From the NCBI RefSeq assembly GCF_050947335.1, contig NW_027473315.1, positions 2,418,001-2,482,000 of the forward strand: a stretch of DNA of 64,000 nucleotides. Reading direction: 5' to 3'. Below the pieces are notes generated by a model. That model was not told the DNA's origin. It saw only the letters and a program-made list of their open reading frames with translations, and did no database searches. Positions 48,541 through 62,830 of this stretch are shown piece after piece (position 1 is the first letter of the stretch; each line of letters opens with the position of its first letter). Origin of the DNA: Megachile rotundata (lineage: Eukaryota > Arthropoda > Insecta > Hymenoptera > Megachilidae). A program made the position numbers and the translations under genes.

Positions 48541-51500
48541 ATTGTGATTGTATGATTGTGATTGTATGATTGTGATTGTATGATTGTGATTGTATGATTG
48601 TGATTGTACGATTGTGATTGTATGATTGAGATTGTATGATTGTGATTGTATTATTGTGATTGTATGATTGTGATTGTATGATTGTGATTGTATGATTGCG
48701 ATTGTATGATTGTGATTGTATGATTGAGATTGAATGATTGTGATTGTATTATTGTGGTTGTATGATTGTGATTGTATGATTGTGATTGTATGATTGTGAA
48801 TGTATGATTGTGATTGTATGATTGTGATTGTATGATTGTGATTGTATGATTGTGATTTTATGGTTGTTTTTGTATGATTGTGATTGTATAGTAGTAATTG
48901 TATGATTGTCATCGTATGATTGTGATTGTATGATTGTGATTGTATGATTGAGATTGTATGATTGTGATTGTATTATTGTGGTTGTATGATTGTAATTGTA
49001 TGATTGTGATTGTATGATTGTGAATGTATGATTGTGATTGTATGATTGTGATTGTATGATTGTGATTGTATGATTGTTTTTGTATGATTGTGATTGTATA
49101 GTAGTAATTGTATGATTGTCATCGTATGATTGTGATTGTATGATTGTGATTGTATGATTGAGATTGTATGATTGTGATTGTATGATTGTGATTGTATGAT
49201 TGTGATTGTACGATTGTGATTGTACGATTGCGATATTATGATTGTGATTGTATGATTGTGATTGTATGATTGTGATTTTATGATTGTGATTGTATGATTG
49301 TGATTGTATGATTGTGATTGCATGATTGTGATTGTATGATTGTGATTGTATGATTGTGATTGTATGATTGTGATTGTATGATTGCGATTGTATGATTGCG
49401 ATTGTATGATTGAGATTGAATGATTGTGATTGTATTATTGTGGTTGTATGATTTTGATTGTATGATTGTGATTGTATGATTGTGAATGTATGATTGTGAT
49501 TGTATGATTGTGATTGTATGATTGTGATTGTATGATTGTGATTTTATGGTTGTTTTTGTATGATTGTGATTGTATAGTAGTAATTGTATGATTGTCATCG
49601 TATGATTGTGATTGTATGTTTGTGATTGTATGATTGAGAATGTATGATTGTGATTGTATTATTGTGGTTGTATGATTGTAATTGTATGATTGTGATTGTA
49701 TGATTGTGAATGTATGATTGTGATTGTATGATTGTGATTGTATGATTGTGATTGTATGATTGTTTTTGTATGATTGTGATTGTATAGTAGTAATTGTATG
49801 ATTGTCATCGTATGATTGTGATTGTATGATTGTTTTTGTGTGATTGTGATTGTATAGTAGTAATTGTATGATTGTCTCCGCATGATTGTGATCGTATGAT
49901 TGTGATTGTATGATTGTGATTGCATGATTGTGATTGAATGATTGTGATTGTATGATTGTGATTGTATCATTGTGATTGTATGATTGTGATCATATGATTG
50001 TGATTGTATGATTGTGATTGTATGATTGTTTTTGTATGATTGTGATTGTATGATTGTGATTGTATGATTGTGATTGTATGATTGTTTTTGTATGATTGTG
50101 ATTGTATGATTGTGATTGTATGATTGTGATTGCATGATTGTGATTGAATGATTGTGACTGTATGATTGTGATTGTACGATTGTGATTGTATGATTGCGAT
50201 ATTATGATTGTGATTGTATGATTGTGATTGTATGATTGTGATTGTATGATTGTGATTGTATGATTGTGATTGTATGATTGTGATTGTATGATTGTGATTG
50301 TATGATTGTGATTGTATGATTGCGATTGTATGATTGTGATTGTATGATTGAGATTGTACGATTGTGATTGTATGATTGTGATCATATGGTTCTAATTGTT
50401 CGATTGCGATTGTACGATTGTGATTGCATGATTGTGATTGCATGATTGTTTTTGTATGATTGTGATTCTATGATTCTGATTTTATGATTGTGCCTGCATG
50501 ATTGTGATGGTATGATTGTGATTGCATGATTGCGATTGTATGATTGCAATTTTATGAGTGTGATTATATGATTATGATTGTATGATTGTGATTGTATGAT
50601 TGTGATTGTATGATTGTTTTTGTATGATTGTGATTGTATGACTGTGATTGTATGATTGTGATTGCATGATTGTGATTGAATGATTGTGATTGTATGATTG
50701 TGATTGTACGATTGTGATTGTATGATTGCGATATTATGATTGTGATTGTATGATTGTGATTGTATGATTGTGATTGTATCATTGTGATTGAATGATTGTG
50801 ATTGTATGATTGTGATTGTATGATTGTGATTGTATGATTGCGATTGTATGATTGTGATTGTATGATTGAGATTGTATGATTGTGATTGTATTATTGTGGT
50901 TGTATGATTGTGATTGTATGATTGTGATTGTATGATTGTGAATGTATGATTGTGATTGTATGATTGTGATTGTATGATTGTGATTGTATGATTGTGATTT
51001 TATGGTTGTTTTTGTATGATTGTGATTGTATAGTAGTAATTGTATGATTGTCATCGTATGATTGTGATTGTATGATTGTGATTGTATGATTGAGATTGTA
51101 TGATTGTGATTGTATTATTGTGGTTGTATGACTGTGATTGTATGATTGTGATTGTATGATTGTGAATGTATGATTGTGATTGTATGATTGTGATTGTATG
51201 ATTGTGATTGTATGATTGTGATTGTATGATTGTGATTGTATGATTGTGATTGTATGATTGTTTTTGTATGATTGTGATTGTATAGTAGTAATTGTATGAT
51301 TGTCTTCGTATGATTGTGATCGTATGATTGTGATTGTATGATTGTGATTGTATGATTGTGATTGTATGATTGTGATTGTATCATTGTGATTGTATCATTG
51401 TGATTGTATCATTGTGATTGTATGTTTGTGATCATATGATTGTGATCGTATGATTGTGATTGTATGATTGTGATTGTATGATTGTTTTTGTATGATTGTG

Positions 51501-54040
51501 ATTGTATGATTGTGATTGTATGATTGTGATTGTATGATTGTGATTGTATTATTGTGATTGTATGATTGCGATTGTATGATTGCGATAGTATGATTGTGAT
51601 TGTATGATTGTGATTGTATGATTGTGATTGTATGATTGTGATTGTATGATTGTGATTGTATGATTGTGATTGTATGATTGTGATTGTATGATTGTGATTG
51701 TATGATTGTGATTGTATGATTGAGATTGTATGATTGTGATTGTATTATTGTGATTGTATGATTGTGATTGTATGATTGTGATTGTATGATTGTGAATGTA
51801 TGATTGTGATTTTATGATTGTGATTGTATGATTGTGATTTTATGATTGTTTTTGTATGATTGTGATTGTATAGTAGTAATTGTATGATTGTCATAGTATG
51901 ATTGTGATTGTATGATTGTTTTTGTATGATTGTGATTGTATAGTAGTAAATGTATGATTGTCTTCGTATGATTGTGATCGTATGATTGTGATCGTATGAT
52001 TGTGATTGTATGATTGTGATTGTATCATTGTGATTGAATGATTGTGAGCGTATGATTGTGAGTGTATGATTGTGATCGTATGATTGTGATTGTATGATTT
52101 TGATTGTATCATTGTGATTGAATGATTGTGAGCGTATGATTGTGAGTGTATGATTGTGATTGTATGATTGTTTTTGTATGATTGTGATTGTATGATTGTG
52201 ATCGTACGATTGTGATCGTATGATTGTGATTGTATGATTGTGGTCGTTTGATTGTGGTTGTATAATTATGGTTCTATTATTGTGATTGTATGATTGTTCT
52301 TGTATGATTATGATCATATGATTGTAATTGCATGATTGTGATTGTATGATTGTGATTGTATGATTGTGATTGTATGATTGTGATTGTATGATTGTGATTG
52401 TATGATTGTGATTGTATGATTGCGATAGTAGGATTGTGATTGTATGATTGTGATTGTATGATTGTGATTGTATGATTGTGATTGTATGATTGCGATAGTA
52501 TGATTGTGATTGTATGATTGTGATTGTATGATTGTGATTGTACGATTGTGATTGTATGATTGTGTTTGTATGATTGTTTTTGTATGATTGTGATTGTATA
52601 GTAGTAATTGTATGATTGTCATCGTATGATTGTCATTGTATGATTGTGATTGTATCATTGTGATTGAATGATTGTGAGTGTATGATTGTGATTGTACGAT
52701 TGTGATTGTATGATTGCGATATTATGATTGTGATTGTATGATTGTGATTGTATGATTGTGATTGTATGATTGTGATTGTATGATTGTGATTGTATGATTG
52801 TGATTGTATGATTGTGATTGTATGATTGTGATTGTATGATTGTGATTGTATGATTGTGATTGTAAGATGGCGCGTGTATGATTGAGATTGTACGATTGTG
52901 ATTGTATGATTGTGATCATATGGTTCTGATTGTTCGATTGCGATTGTACGATTGTGATTGCATGATTGTGATTGCATGATTGTTTTTGTATGATTGTGAT
53001 TCTATGATTCTGATTTTATGATTGTGCCTGCATGATTGTGATGGTATGATTGTGATTGTATGATTGCGATTGTATGATTGCAATTTTATGAGTGTGATTA
53101 TATGATTATGATTGTATGATTGTGATTGTATGATTGTGATTGTATGATTGTTTTTGTATGATTGTGATTGTATGATTGTGATTGTATGATTGTGATTGCA
53201 TGATTGTGATTGAATGATTGTGATTGTATGATTGTGATTGTACGATTGTGATTGTATGATTGCGATATTATGATTGTGATTGTATGATTGTGATTGCATG
53301 ATTGTGATTGAATGATTGTGACTGTATGATTGTGATTGTACGATTGTGATTGTATGATTGCGATATTATGATTGTGATTGTATGATTGTGATTGTGTGAT
53401 TGTGATTGTATGATTGTGATTGTATGATTGTGATTGTATGATTGTGATTGTATGATTGTGATTGTATGATTGTGATTGTATGATTGTGATTGTATGATTG
53501 CGATTGTATGATTGTGATTGTATGATTGAGATTGTATGATTGTGATTGTATTATTGTGGTTGTATGATTGTTTTTGTATGATTGTGATTGTATAGTAGTA
53601 ATTGTATGATTGTCATCGTATGATTGTGATTGTATGATTGTGATTGTATAGTAGTAATTGTATGATTGTCTTCGTATGATTGTGATCGTATGATTGTGAT
53701 TGTATGATTGTGATTGTATGATTGTGATTGTATGATTGTGATTGTATGATTGTGATTGTATGATTGTGATTGTATGATTGAGATTGTATGATTGTGATTG
53801 TATTATTGTGATTGTATGATTGTGATTGTATGATTGTGATTGTATGATTGTGAATGTATGATTGTGATTGTATGATTGTGATTGTATGATTGTGATTGTA
53901 TGATTGTGATTGTATGATTGTGATTGTATCATTGTGATTGTATGATTGTGATCATATGATTGTGATTGTATGATTGTGATTGTATGATTGTTTTTGTATG
54001 ATTGTGATTGTATGATTGTGATTGTATGATTGTGATTGTA

Positions 54041-55100
54041 TTATTGTGATTGTATGATTGTGATTGTATGATTGTGACTGTATGATTGCGATAGTATGAT
54101 TGTGATTGTATGATTGTGATTGTATGATTGTGATTGTATGATTGCGATAGTATGATTGTGATTGTATGATTGTGATTGTATGATTGTGATTGTATAATTG
54201 TGATTGTATGATTGAGATTGTATGATTGTGATTGTATTATTGTGATTGTATGATTGTGATTGTATGATTGTGATTGTATGATTGTGATTGTATGATTGTG
54301 AATGTATGATTGTGATTGTATGATAGTGATTGTGTGATTCTGATTGTATGATTGTTTTTGTATGATTGTGATTGTATAGTAGTAATTGTATGATTGTCAT
54401 CGTATGGTTGTGATTGTATGATTGTTTTTGTGTGATTGTGATTGTATAGTAGTAATTGCATGATTGTCTTCGTATGATTGTGATCGTATGATAGTGATTG
54501 TATGATTGTGATTGTATGATTGTGATTGTATGATTGTGATTGTATGATTGTGATTGTATGATTGTGATTGTATCATTGTGATTGTATGATTGTGATTATA
54601 TGATTGTCATTGCATGATTGTTTTTGTATGATTGTGATTGTATGATTGTGATTGTATGATTGTGCCTGTATGATTGTGATGGTATGATTGTGATTGTATG
54701 ATTGCGATTGTATGATTGCAATTTTATGAGTGTGATTATATGATTATGATTGTATGATTGTGATTGTATGATTGTTTTTGTATGATTGTGATTGTATGAT
54801 TGTGATTGTATGATTGTGATTGCATGATTGTGGTTGTATGATTATGGTTCTATTATTGTGATTGTATGATTGTTCTTGTATGATTATGATCGTATGATTG
54901 TAATTGCATGATCGTGATTGTATGATTGTGATTGTATGATTGTGATTGTATGATTGTGATTATATTATTGCGATAGTACGATTGTGATTGTATGATTGTG
55001 ATTGCATGATTGTGATTGTATGATTGTGATTGTATGATTGTGATTGTATGATTGTGATTGTATTATTGTGATTGTATGATTGCGATAGTATGATTGTGAT
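54041..55100. repeat. Left-arm-type satellite segment in right arm (2)
   Basis: Carries the same left-type marker order as 47.7-48.5 kb and as 8.3-8.8 kb, with the ATGAGTG marker at 54728, 6,552 bp after the previous left-type copy (a multiple of 14). It is flanked by right-type satellite on both sides. Confidence 0.7.
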
Positions 55101-58100
55101 TGTATGATTGTGATTGTATGATTGTGATTGTATGATTGTGATTGTATGATTGTGATTGTATGATTGTGATTGTATGATTGAGATTGTATGATTGTGATTG
55201 TATTATTGTGATTGTATGATTGTGATTGTATGATTGTGATTGTATGATTGTGAATGTATGATTGTGATTGTATGATTGTGATTGTATGATTGTGATTGTA
55301 TGATTGTGATTGTATGATTGTGATTGTATGATTGTGATTGTATCATTGTGATTGTATGATTGTGATCATATGATTGTGATTGTATGATTGTGATTGTATG
55401 ATTGTTTTTGTATGATTGTGATTGTATAGTAGTAATTGTATGATTGTCATCGTATGATTGTGATTGTATGATTGTTTTTGTATGATTGTGATTGTATAGT
55501 AGTAATTGTATGATTGACTTCGTATGATTGTGATCGTATGATTGTGATTGTATGATTGTGATTGTATGATTGTTTTTGTATGATTGTGATTGTATAGTAG
55601 TAATTGTATGGTTGTCATCGTATGATTGTGATTGTATGATTGTTTTTGTATGGTTGTGATTGTATAGTAGTAATTGTATGATTGTCTTCGTATGATTGTG
55701 ATCGTATGATTGTGATTGTATGATTGTGATTGTATGATTGTGATTGTATCATTGTGATTGTATGATTGTTATCATATGATTGTGATCATATGATTGTGAT
55801 TGTATGATTGTGATTGTATGATTGTTTTTGTATGATTGTGATTGTATGATTGTGATTGTATGATTGTGATTGTATGATTGTGATTGTATTATTGTGATTG
55901 TATGATTGTGATTGTATGATTGCGATAGTATGATTGTGATTGTATGATTGTGATTGTATGATTGTGATTGTATGATTGTGATTGTATGATTGTGATTGTA
56001 TGATTGTCATTGTATGATTGTGATTGCATGACTGTGATTGTATGATTGTGATTGTGTGATTGTGATTGTATGATTGTAATTGTATGATTGAGATTGTATG
56101 ATTGTGATTGTATCATTGTGATTGAATGATTGTGAGCGTATGATTGTGAGTGTATGATTGTGATTGTATGATTGTTTTTGTATGATTGTGATTGTATGAT
56201 TGTGATCGTACGATTGTGATCGTATGATTGTGATTGTATGATTGTGATCTTTTGATTGTGGTTGTATAATTATGGTTCTATTATTGTGATTGTATGATTG
56301 TTCTTGTATGATTATGATCATATGATTGTCTTCGTATGATTGTGATCGTATGATTGTGATCGTATGATTGTGATTGTATGATTGTGATTGTATCATTGTG
56401 ATTGAATGATTGTGAGCGTATGATTGTGAGTGTATGATTGTGATCGTATGATTGTGATTGTATGATTGTGATTGTATCATTGTGATTGAATGATTGTGAG
56501 CGTATGATTGTGATTGTACGATTGTGATTGTATGATTGTGATTGTATGATTGTGATTGTATGATTGTTTTTGTATGATTGTGATTGTATAGTAGTAATTG
56601 TATGATTGTCATCGTATGATTGTCATTGTATGATTGTGATTGTATGATTGTGATTGTATGATTGTGATTGTATGATTGTGATTGTATGATTGTGATTGTA
56701 AGATGGCGCGTGTATGATTGAGATTGTACGATTGTGATTGTATGATTGTGATCATATGGTTCTGATTGTTCGATTGCGATTGTACGATTGTGATTGCATG
56801 ATTGTGATTGCATGATTGTTTTTGTATGATTGTGATTCTATGATTCTGATTTTATGATTGTGCCTGTATGATTGTGATGGTATGATTGTGATTGTATGAT
56901 TGCGATTGTATGATTGCAATTTTATGAGTGTGATTATATGATTATGATTGTATGATTGTGATTGTATGATTGTGATTGTATGATTGTTTTTGTATGATTG
57001 TGATTGTATGACTGTGATTGTATGATCGTGATTGCATGATTGTGATTGAATGATTGTGATTGCATGATTGTGATTGTACGATTCTGATTGTATGATTGCG
57101 ATATTATGATTGTGATTGTATGATTGTCATAGTATGATTGTGATTGTATGATTGTTTTTGTATGATTGTGATTGTATAGTAGTAATTGTATGATTGTCTT
57201 CGTATGATTGTGATCGTATGATTGTGATCGTATGATTGTGATTGTATGATTGTGATTGTATCATTGTGATTGAATGATTGTGAGCGTATGATTGTGAGTG
57301 TATGATTGTGATCGTATGATTGTGATTGTATGATTGTGATTGTATCATTGTGATTGAATGATTGTGAGCGTATGATTGTGAGTGCATGATTGTGATTGTA
57401 TGATTGTTTTTGTATGATTGTGATTGTATGATTGTGATCGTACGATTGTGATCGTATGATTGTGATTGTATGATTGTGATCGTTTGATTGTGGTTGTATA
57501 ATTATGGTTCTATTATTGTGATTGTATGATTGTTCTTGTATGATTATGATCATATGATTGTAATTGCATGATTGTGATTGTATGATTGTGATTGTATGAT
57601 TGTGATTGTATGATTGTGATTGTATGATTGCGATAGTAGGATTGTGATTGTATGATTGTGATTGTATGATTGTGATTGTATGATTGTAATTGTATAATTG
57701 CGATAGTATGATTGTGATTGTATGATTGTGATTGTATGATTGTGATTGTACGATTGTGATTGTATGATTGTGATTGTATGATTGTGATTGTATGATTGTT
57801 TTTGTATGATTGTGATTGTATAGTAGTAATTGTATGATTGTCATCGTATGATTGTCATTGTATGATTGTGATTGTATCATTGTGATTGAATGATTGTGAG
57901 TGTATGATTGTGATTGTACGATTGTGATTGTATGATTGCGATATTATGATTGTGATTGTATGATTGTGATTGTATGATTGTGATTGTATGATTGTGATTG
58001 TATGATTGTGATTGTATGATTGTGATTGTATGATTGTGATTGTATGATTGTGATTGTAAGATGGCGCGTGTATGATTGAGATTGTACGATTGTGATTGTA

Positions 58101-58519
58101 TGATTGTGATCATATGGTTCTGATTGTTCGATTGCGATTGTACGATTGTGATTGTATGATTGTGATTGTATGATTGTGATTGTATGATTGTGATTGTATG
58201 ATTGTGATTGTATGATTGCGATTGTATGATTGAGATTGTATGATTGTGATTGTATTATTGTGGTTGTATGATTGTGATTGTATGATTGTGATTGTATGAT
58301 TGTGATTGTATGATAGTTTTTGTATGATTGTGATTGTATAGTAGTAATTGTATGATTGTCATCGTATGATTGTCATTGTATGATTGTGATTGTATCATTG
58401 TGATTGAATGATTGTGAGTGTATGATTGCGATTGTATGATTGCGATCGTATGATTGTGATTGTTTGATTGCGATTGTATGATTGTGATTGTATGATTGTG
58501 ATTGTATGATTGTGATTGT

Positions 58520-59878
58520 ATGATTGTGATTGTATGATTGTGATTGTATGATTGTGATTGTATGATTGTGATTGTAAGATGGCGCGTGTATGATTGAGAT
58601 TGTACGATTGTGATTGTATGATTGTGATCATATGGTTCTGATTGTTCGATTGCGATTGTACGATTGTGATTGCATGATTGTGATTGCATGATTGTTTTTG
58701 TATGATTGTGATTCTATGATTCTGATTTTATGATTGTGCCTGCATGATTGTGATGGTATGATTGTGATTGTATGATTGCGATTGTATGATTGCAATTTTA
58801 TGAGTGTGATTATATGATTATGATTGTATGATTGTGATTGTATGATTGTGATTGTATGATTGTTTTTGTATGATTGTGATTGTATGATTGTGATTGTATG
58901 ATTGTGATTGCATGATTGTGATTGAATGATTGTGATTGTATGATTGTGATTGTACGATTGTGATTGTATGATTGCGATATTATGATTGTGATTGTATGAT
59001 TGTGATTGTATGATTGTGATTGTATGATTGTGATTGTATGATTGTGATTGTATGATTGTGATTGTATGATTGTGATTGTATGATTGTGATTGTATGATTG
59101 TGATTGTATGATTGCGATTGTATGATTGTGATTGTATGATTGAGATTGTATGATTGTGATTGTATTATTGTGGTTGTATGATTGTGATTGTATGATTGTG
59201 ATTGTATGATTGTGAATGTATGATTGTGATTGTATGATTGTGATTGTATGATTGTGATTGTATGATTGTGATTTTATGGTTGTTTTTGTATGATTGTGAT
59301 TGTATAGTAGTAATTGTATGATTGTCATCGTATGATTGTGATTGTATGATTGTGATTGTATGATTGAGATTGTATGATTGTGATTGTATTATTGTGGTTG
59401 TATGATTGTGATTGTATGATTGTGATTGTATGATTGTTTTTGTATGATTGTGATTGTATGATTGTGATTGTATGATTGTGATTGTATTATTGTGATTGTA
59501 TGATTGTGATTGTATGATTGAGATTGTATGATTGTGATTGTATTATTGTGATTGTATGATTGTGATTGTATGATTGTGATTGTATGATTGTGAATGTATG
59601 ATTGTGATTGTATGATTGTGATTGTATGATTGTGATTGTATGATTGTGATTGTATGATTGTTTTTGTATGATTGTGATTGTATAGTAGTAATTGTATGAT
59701 TGTCATCGTATGATTGTGATCGTATGATTGTGATTGTATGATTGTGATTGTATGATTGTGATTGTATGATTGTGATTGTATCATTGTGATTGTATGATTG
59801 TGATCATATGATTGTGATTGTATGATTGTGATTGTATGATTGTTTTTCTATGATTGTTTTTCTATGATTGTGATTGTA
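58520..59878. repeat. 2,086-bp tandem duplication, copy 1
   Basis: Variant order from the TAAGATGGCGCGTG marker at 58576 through the TTTTTC doublet at 59842 is repeated 2,086 bp (149 monomers) later at 60662 and 61928. The match over some 1.36 kb is nearly base-perfect. Ends are approximate. Confidence 0.82.
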
Positions 59879-60605
59879 TGATTGTGATTGTATGATTGTG
59901 ATTGTATGATTGCGATAGTATGATTGTGATTGTATGATTGTGATTGTATGATTGTGATTGTATAATTGTGATTGTATGATCGAGATTGTATGATTGTGAT
60001 TGTATTATTGTGATTGTATGATTGTGATTGTATGATTGTGATTGTATGATTGTGAATGTATGATTGTGATTGTATGATAGTGATTGTGTGATTCTGATTG
60101 TATGATTGTTTTTGTATGATTGTGATTGTATAGTAGTAATTGTATGATTGTCATCGTATGATTGTGATTGTATGATTGTGATTGTATAGTAGTAATTGTA
60201 TGATTGTCTTCGTATGATTGTGATCGTATGATTGTGATTGTATGATTGTGATTGTATGATTGTGATTGTATGATTGTGATTGTATGATTGTGATTGTATG
60301 ATTGCGATTGTATGATTGTGATTGTATGATTGAGATTGTATGATTGTGATTGTATTATTGTGGTTGTATGATTGTGATTGTATGATTGTGATTGTATGAT
60401 TGTGATTGTATGATTGTGATTGTATGATTGTTTTTGTGTGATTGTGATTGTATAGTAGTAATTGTATGATTGTCATCGTATGATTGTCATTGTATGATTG
60501 TGATTGTATCATTGTGATTGAATGATTGTGAGTGTATGATTGCGATTGTATGATTGCGATCGTATGATTGTCATTGTATGATTGTGATTGTATCATTGTG
60601 ATTGA

Positions 60606-61964
60606 ATGATTGTGATTGTATGATTGTGATTGTATGATTGTGATTGTATGATTGTGATTGTAAGATGGCGCGTGTATGATTGAGATTGTACGATTGTGAT
60701 TGTATGATTGTGATCATATGGTTCTGATTGTTCGATTGCGATTGTACGATTGTGATTGCATGATTGTGATTGCATGATTGTTTTTGTATGATTGTGATTC
60801 TATGATTCTGATTTTATGATTGTGCCTGCATGATTGTGATGGTATGATTGTGATTGTATGATTGCGATTGTATGATTGCAATTTTATGAGTGTGATTATA
60901 TGATTATGATTGTATGATTGTGATTGTATGATTGTGATTGTATGATTGTTTTTGTATGATTGTGATTGTATGATTGTGATTGTATGATTGTGATTGCATG
61001 ATTGTGATTGAATGATTGTGATTGTATGATTGTGATTGTACGATTGTGATTGTATGATTGCGATATTATGATTGTGATTGTATGATTGTGATTGTATGAT
61101 TGTGATTGTATGATTGTGATTGTATGATTGTGATTGTATGATTGTGATTGTATGATTGTGATTGTATGATTGTGATTGTATGATTGTGATTGTATGATTG
61201 CGATTGTATGATTGCGATTGTATGATTGAGATTGTATGATTGTGATTGTATTATTGTGGTTGTATGATTGTGATTGTATGATTGTGATTGTATGATTGTG
61301 AATGTATGATTGTGATTGTATGATTGTGATTGTATGATTGTGATTGTATGATTGTGATTTTATGGTTGTTTTTGTATGATTGTGATTGTATAGTAGTAAT
61401 TGTATGATTGTCATCGTATGATTGTGATTGTATGATTGTGATTGTATGATTGAGATTGTATGATTGTGATTGTATTATTGTGGTTGTATGATTGTGATTG
61501 TATGATTGTGATTGTATGATTGTTTTTGTATGATTGTGATTGTATGATTGTGATTGTATGATTGTGATTGTATTATTGTGATTGTATGATTGTGATTGTA
61601 TGATTGAGATTGTATGATTGTGATTGTATTATTGTCATTGTATGATTGTGATTGTATGATTGTGATTGTATGATTGTGAATGTATGATTGTGATTGTATG
61701 ATTGTGATTGTATGATTGTGATTGTATGATTGTGATTGTATGATTGTTTTTGTATGATTGTGATTGTATAGTAGTAATTGTATGATTGTCATCGTATGAT
61801 TGTGATCGTATGATTGTGATTGTATGATTGTGATTGTATGATTGTGATTGTATGATTGTGATTGTATCATTGTGATTGTATGATTGTGATCATATGATTG
61901 TGATTGTATGATTGTGATTGTATGATTGTTTTTCTATGATTGTTTTTCTATGATTGTGATTGTA
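60606..61964. repeat. 2,086-bp tandem duplication, copy 2
   Basis: Second copy of 58520-59878. I see at least two substitutions: GTCATTG at about 61635 where copy 1 has GTGATTG, and GCGATTG near 61210 where copy 1 has GTGATTG. Its high identity suggests a recent unequal exchange or conversion. Confidence 0.82.
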
Positions 61965-61965
61965 T

Positions 61966-62830
61966 TATTGTGATTGTATGATTGTGATTGTATGATTGGG
62001 ATTGTATGATTGTGATTGTATGATTGTGAATGTATGATTGTGATTGTATGATAGTGATTGTGTGATTCTGATTGTATGATTGTTTTTGTATGATTGTGAT
62101 TGTATAGTAGTAATTGTATGATTGTCATCGTATGGTTGTGATTGTATGATTGTTTTTGTGTGATTGTGATTGTATAGTAGTAATTGTATGATTGTCTTCG
62201 TATGATTGTGATCGTATGATAGTGATTGTATGATTGTGATTGTATGATTGTGATTGTATGATTGTGATTGTATGATTGTGATTGTATGATTGTGATTGTA
62301 TGATTGTGATTGTATCATTGTGATTGTATGATTGTGATTATATGATTGTCATTGCATGATTGTTTTTGTATGATTGTGATTGTATGATTGTGATTGTATG
62401 ATTGTGCCTGTATGATTGTGATGGTATGATTGTGATTGTATGATTGCGATTGTATGATTGCAATTTTATGAGTGTGATTATATGATTATGATTGTATGAT
62501 TGTGATTGTATGATTGTTTTTGTATGATTGTGATTGTATGATTGTGATTGTATGATTGTGATTGCATGATTGTGGTTGTATGATTATGGTTCTATTATTG
62601 TGATTGTATGATTGTTCTTGTATGATTATGATCGTATGATTGTAATTGCATGATCGTGATTGTATGATTGTGATTGTATGATTGTGATTGTATGATTGTG
62701 ATTATATTATTGCGATAGTACGATTGTGATTGTATGATTGTGATTGCATGATTGTGATTGTATGATTGTGATTGTATGATTGTGATTGTATGATTGTGAT
62801 TGTATGATTGTGATTGTATTATTGTGATTG
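61966..62830. repeat. Left-arm-type satellite segment in right arm (3)
   Basis: Starts right after the 2,086-bp copy and carries the left-type order (GTCATTGCATG, GCCTGTATG, ATGAGTG at 62470, GATTATATTATTG), 7,742 bp after segment 2. The remaining satellite to the window end returns to right-type variants such as GAGCG monomers. Confidence 0.68.
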
